8,870 nt of DNA from an uncultured Planctomycetales bacterium (GTDB lineage Bacteria; Planctomycetota; Planctomycetia; Isosphaerales; Isosphaeraceae), in the NCBI GenBank assembly GCA_937907525.1, contig CALCIB010000142.1:1-8870 (forward strand), in the 5' to 3' direction. The notes below the pieces were generated by a model, which saw only the letters and a program-made list of their open reading frames with translations, was not told where the DNA came from and ran no database searches. Made by a program: the position numbers and the translations under genes. Positions 6,262 through 8,870 of this stretch are shown here, in pieces (position 1 is the stretch's first letter; the number at the start of each line of letters is the position of its first letter).

Positions 6262-8622
6262 TCAATCTCCCGCGTCGATCCAACGCGCCAGATCGTCCGC
6301 GGAAGGCGCGGCGTCGTCGATCCGAAGTTGCTCGGGCGCGCCGGCCAGTTCGTAGGCGGCTTGCGGCCACGCCTTCGCGAAGTCGGCGCCCGCGCGCGAG
6401 ATCCGCAGGGGAGTCGGCGCGGCGAGGGCGGCGGCGGCCTTGAGTCCGCCGAACTGCCGGACGCCGGGAAGGTCGATCGCCGCCGGGACCGGGCCGCGCT
6501 CGTCGGCGTCGCCGCCGCCGTCGAGGTCGATCGCGGCGCGCGCCAGGTTCGGAATCGACGGCAGGGCCAAAAGCGCCTGTCGGCCGGAGAGGCCGGAGGC
6601 GACGAGCGCGACCTGGCGGACGTCGGGTTGCGCGTTCGCCCACGCGGCGACGGTCGCCAAGTCCTGCATCTGGTCGGCCGCGACCGAGGGGTTGTAAGTC
6701 AGGCCGTGGACGACTTCCGGCCGATGCGCGACCGGCGCGGCCGGGTCGATCGACTCGCCGACGAACAGCGGATCGAAGCCGACGACCGACTGGCCGCGAT
6801 CGACCAGCGCGCGGGCCGTCGCCGAGAGTTCGCCGGCCTCGGTCGTCAGCGCGGCCTTGCCGCGGTCGTCGGCGAGGATCGTCAACCGGCCGTTGGGTCG
6901 AGTCGGCGTGATTCGAACGACCGGGACCGCGTCCCCCCGGCCGCGGCGACCGACGCGGAAATGGGCGATCGAGAACCCCTCGCGGGCGACGCGGCGGACG
7001 GCCTGGACGTCGAGAGCCTCCGGCGGGGGCGATTCCAGCCCGACGCGGACCCGGTGGGACGTCGCCAGGAACGGCCGCGCGGCTTGCCAGGCGGCGACGT
7101 CACGAACGGGGGACATGGCTTCGAGTTGCTCGGCGAGCGTCGCGACGAGGTAGTCTTCAAGCTGTTCGGGGGTCTTGCGCTGGGGCGCGGGGTGGTCGGC
7201 GTCGAAGGTCAGGAGGGCTTCGGCGGTCTCGGCCTTTTGTTCGCCCTCGCGGGTGTCGGTCGAGTCGTCCAGGCCCAGCAGGCGGCGACCCATGAAGGCG
7301 TAGACGGCGTTGCGGCTGGTTTGGTTGTAGTTGTGGGGGAAGTCGAAGACCGTCGCCTCCAGGTCGTCGGGCGAGCCGATCAGCGAGTAGACGCCGCGGA
7401 TCGCCGGGGCGACGCGGGTCAGTGTGTTCTTGGTCCAGTCGCCGGTGGCGCCGACCAGGATCATCGGCCGGGGGGCGAAGAGCGCGGCGAACTCGACGTT
7501 GTCGGTGCCGATCCGCAGCCCGGCGGCGTTCTCGCAGACGCAGCCCCCCTGGAAGTAGTCGGAGACCATGACGACCGGCGCGGCGACCTTGATCCTTTGG
7601 TCGAGCGCCGAAAGGATGAACGTCTGGGTGCCGCCGCCGGACTCGCCGGTGCAGCCGATCCGAGCCGGGTCGACGTCGGGGAGCGAGCCGATCCAGTCGA
7701 CCGCCCGAATACTGTTCCAGGTCTGGAGGGTGAAGAGGCTGATGCCCCAGCGGCGTAGGCGGTCGTTTAGGAACTCATGCGGGAACGGCTTGGAGTCGTT
7801 GTACCCGACCATGTCGTAGAGGAAGACGACCGCGCCGAGCTTGGCCCAACGGATGCAGCGGTGCTGGACGTCCTCGGCGGTTCGGCCCTCGGCCCAGTGG
7901 CCGTGGGGGCAGAGGATGGCGGGGATTTTGCCGGCGGGGGCGGGGTTGGGCCGGTAGAGGTTGCCGCTGAGGGTGAAGCCGGGAAGCGTCTCCAGCACGA
8001 CCTTTTCGATCGTGTAGCCGTCGCGCTCCACCTTGCCGTAGACCTTGGGATCGAGCGGCGTCCTGGGGGGCGCGGGCCAGAGGCCGAGCGTCACGAGCAT
8101 TTGCTCGCGGAGATGGGTCGCGCGGTCCCGCCAGGCGGCGGCGGTGGCCGGGGCGTGGAAGTCGGCGCCCTCCTGGTTGGTCCGCGAGCGTCCGCGGCGG
8201 GCGTCGGGCGTCGGGGCGACGGAGTCGACGGAGCCGCGGGCCATGTCGAGCAGACGGTTCGGGTCGCCGTCGGGGTCCGGGTCGAGGACGATCAAGGCGG
8301 GGCATGGGGGAGGGGGCGGGGATTGCTTGGCTTTCTCGTCCTTGGGCGGCTCGGCGGCGGTCGCGAGTTGGAACGGGCCCTGGACGACGCCGAGGTCAAG
8401 CCAGCGCGGGGTCGGCTCGCCGGAGACGGATCGTGGCTTGAGGGTGACGACGTCGCCGTCGCGGGCCGTCGTCCATTCCTGGTTCGCGGGGGCCCAGACG
8501 CGGAGCGTCCGTTGTTCATCGGCGCCGAGCGAGACGGCCAGGGGCGGCCCGGCGAGGTCGCCGGGGGTGAGGATCATCGGCTGGGAGGCGATGGTCGCGA
8601 GCGCGAAAGCCAGGCCGAGCAT
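6262..8622 (-). CDS. Two-domain alpha/beta hydrolase, acetyl xylan esterase-like
   Basis: The 786-residue product resembles large planctomycete hydrolases annotated as acetyl xylan esterases. A short hydrophobic N-terminus (MLGLAFALATIAS) looks like a weak signal peptide without the usual basic start, so export is likely but unproven. Residues 15-110 form a beta-rich domain ending in a Pro run (102-106). Residues 160-450 form the catalytic domain: WRDRATHLREQMLVTLGLWP entry, PAILCPHGHW (234-243), nucleophile S328 in GCTGESGGG, the CVCENAAGLR segment (361-370) typical of these proteins, D395 in GATGDW and H430 in FDFPHNYN, which make a credible Ser-Asp-His triad. Residues 480-786 look like a second, degenerate hydrolase domain. 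The ATG at 8622 is the first start in the frame; GGAG lies nine bases upstream. Substrate is inferred: plant or algal polysaccharide esters are plausible, but no polysaccharide genes are adjacent. Confidence 0.88.
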   Translation of the reverse strand: MLGLAFALATIASQPMILTPGDLAGPPLAVSLGADEQRTLRVWAPANQEWTTARDGDVVTLKPRSVSGEPTPRWLDLGVVQGPFQLATAAEPPKDEKAKQSPPPPPCPALIVLDPDPDGDPNRLLDMARGSVDSVAPTPDARRGRSRTNQEGADFHAPATAAAWRDRATHLREQMLVTLGLWPAPPRTPLDPKVYGKVERDGYTIEKVVLETLPGFTLSGNLYRPNPAPAGKIPAILCPHGHWAEGRTAEDVQHRCIRWAKLGAVVFLYDMVGYNDSKPFPHEFLNDRLRRWGISLFTLQTWNSIRAVDWIGSLPDVDPARIGCTGESGGGTQTFILSALDQRIKVAAPVVMVSDYFQGGCVCENAAGLRIGTDNVEFAALFAPRPMILVGATGDWTKNTLTRVAPAIRGVYSLIGSPDDLEATVFDFPHNYNQTSRNAVYAFMGRRLLGLDDSTDTREGEQKAETAEALLTFDADHPAPQRKTPEQLEDYLVATLAEQLEAMSPVRDVAAWQAARPFLATSHRVRVGLESPPPEALDVQAVRRVAREGFSIAHFRVGRRGRGDAVPVVRITPTRPNGRLTILADDRGKAALTTEAGELSATARALVDRGQSVVGFDPLFVGESIDPAAPVAHRPEVVHGLTYNPSVAADQMQDLATVAAWANAQPDVRQVALVASGLSGRQALLALPSIPNLARAAIDLDGGGDADERGPVPAAIDLPGVRQFGGLKAAAALAAPTPLRISRAGADFAKAWPQAAYELAGAPEQLRIDDAAPSADDLARWIDAGD

Positions 8623-8870
8623 GGGGATCGACTCCGCTACGGGACGTTGGCGTCGCCGAGCCGACGTCGGCCGGTCGCGCGGGTTCGATGGTAGGCGGCG
8701 CGACGGGGAGGCTCAAGGGCCCGGCGATCCCCAGGGGGGGAACCGGGGAACGACGCGCCGCCTAAGCTGTCGAAAACCACCGGCGACGAGCAAGCATCCC
8801 CCCTTCTCCCCTTGAGCATAGGTATGGCCACAACTTTTCGATTAGGAATTTGGAGAGCATAGGCAAGCTC
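8623..8870. other. Upstream region of the hydrolase gene; no gene seen
   Basis: These bases are upstream of the leftward hydrolase and should contain its promoter, but no good -35/-10 pair could be set. Composition changes from GC-rich (8623-8800) to more AT-rich (8817-8870). A minus-strand open frame runs in from the right edge to 8637 but has no recognisable motif and turns into Arg/Pro-rich sequence, so I do not call it. GAGCATAGG occurs twice, at 8814-8822 and 8855-8863. Confidence 0.45.
8802..8829 (-). repeat. Degenerate REP-like element, copy D
   Basis: CCTTCTCCCCTTGAG (8802-8816) is the exact reverse complement of 157-171 in copy C, covering one stem arm and the loop. On the minus strand GGCCA (8829-8825) and CCT precede it, matching the GGGCCACCT lead-in of copy C, but most of the other stem arm is lost. 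The hairpin therefore cannot form fully. Confidence 0.55.

Noticed and set aside
6190..7758. Long rightward open frame (522 codons) antisense to the hydrolase
   Set aside because: It is Arg/Gly/Asp-rich without motifs, and it mirrors a hydrolase frame with clear catalytic motifs. High GC leaves such antisense frames open by chance.
7777..8694. Rightward open frame (305 codons) antisense to the hydrolase N-terminus
   Set aside because: It is Gly/Val/Arg/Glu low-complexity sequence typical of a GC-rich shadow, and it overlaps the well-supported leftward gene.
8637..8831. Possible leftward gene entering from the right edge
   Set aside because: It starts at a GTG without a clear ribosome binding site, crosses the degenerate repeat, and becomes Arg/Pro-rich with no motif.
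8814..8863. GAGCATAGG direct repeat as a target-site duplication
   Set aside because: Only 32 bases lie between the copies and they contain no terminal inverted repeats or coding sequence, so an insertion is not supported.

Overview
The window is GC-rich bacterial chromosome with a few short AT-rich intergenic islands. The gene style suggests a planctomycete, possibly of the Isosphaeraceae. The clues are a large secreted acetyl-xylan-esterase-like hydrolase of a type common in that phylum, a short basic/acidic low-complexity protein, a lone receiver-domain response regulator, and many orphan membrane or hypothetical genes set singly rather than in long operons. The taxonomic call is an inference from gene style, not from a marker gene.

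Layout. Bases 1-189 hold the possible first codons of a leftward gene cut by the edge, an AT-rich spacer with a CTCYGTG-type short repeat, and a perfect hairpin. A leftward 180-residue protein with a basic linker and acidic tail follows (190-732). From about 898, a well-formed promoter drives a rightward toxin-antitoxin pair: a RelE/HigB-like toxin (959-1375) and a HigA-like HTH antitoxin (1375-1731). A GC-rich hairpin cluster (1734-1788) separates it from a convergent stand-alone response regulator (1804-2310, leftward). A 326-bp divergent spacer with two strong inverted repeats leads into a rightward set: a four-helix membrane protein (2637-3443), a LOG/TIGR00730 nucleotide phosphoribohydrolase (3470-4078) and an SdpI-family membrane protein (4143-4802). 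Two leftward genes fill the rest: a DUF6348-like protein (4806-6023), whose stop lies three bases from that of the SdpI gene, and a 786-residue two-domain alpha/beta hydrolase (6262-8622). The last 248 bases contain no gene I can support.

The clearest functional unit is the toxin-antitoxin pair. The membrane protein, LOG and SdpI genes are close and co-directional and may share a transcript, but nothing shows a common function. The most interesting non-coding signal is a dispersed REP-like hairpin family. Two copies face each other between the DUF6348-like and hydrolase genes, and degenerate copies lie near both window ends. Base changes between copies are compensated across the stems, so folding appears to be conserved. 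I see no phage, CRISPR, insertion sequence, rRNA or tRNA, and no convincing new multi-gene system.
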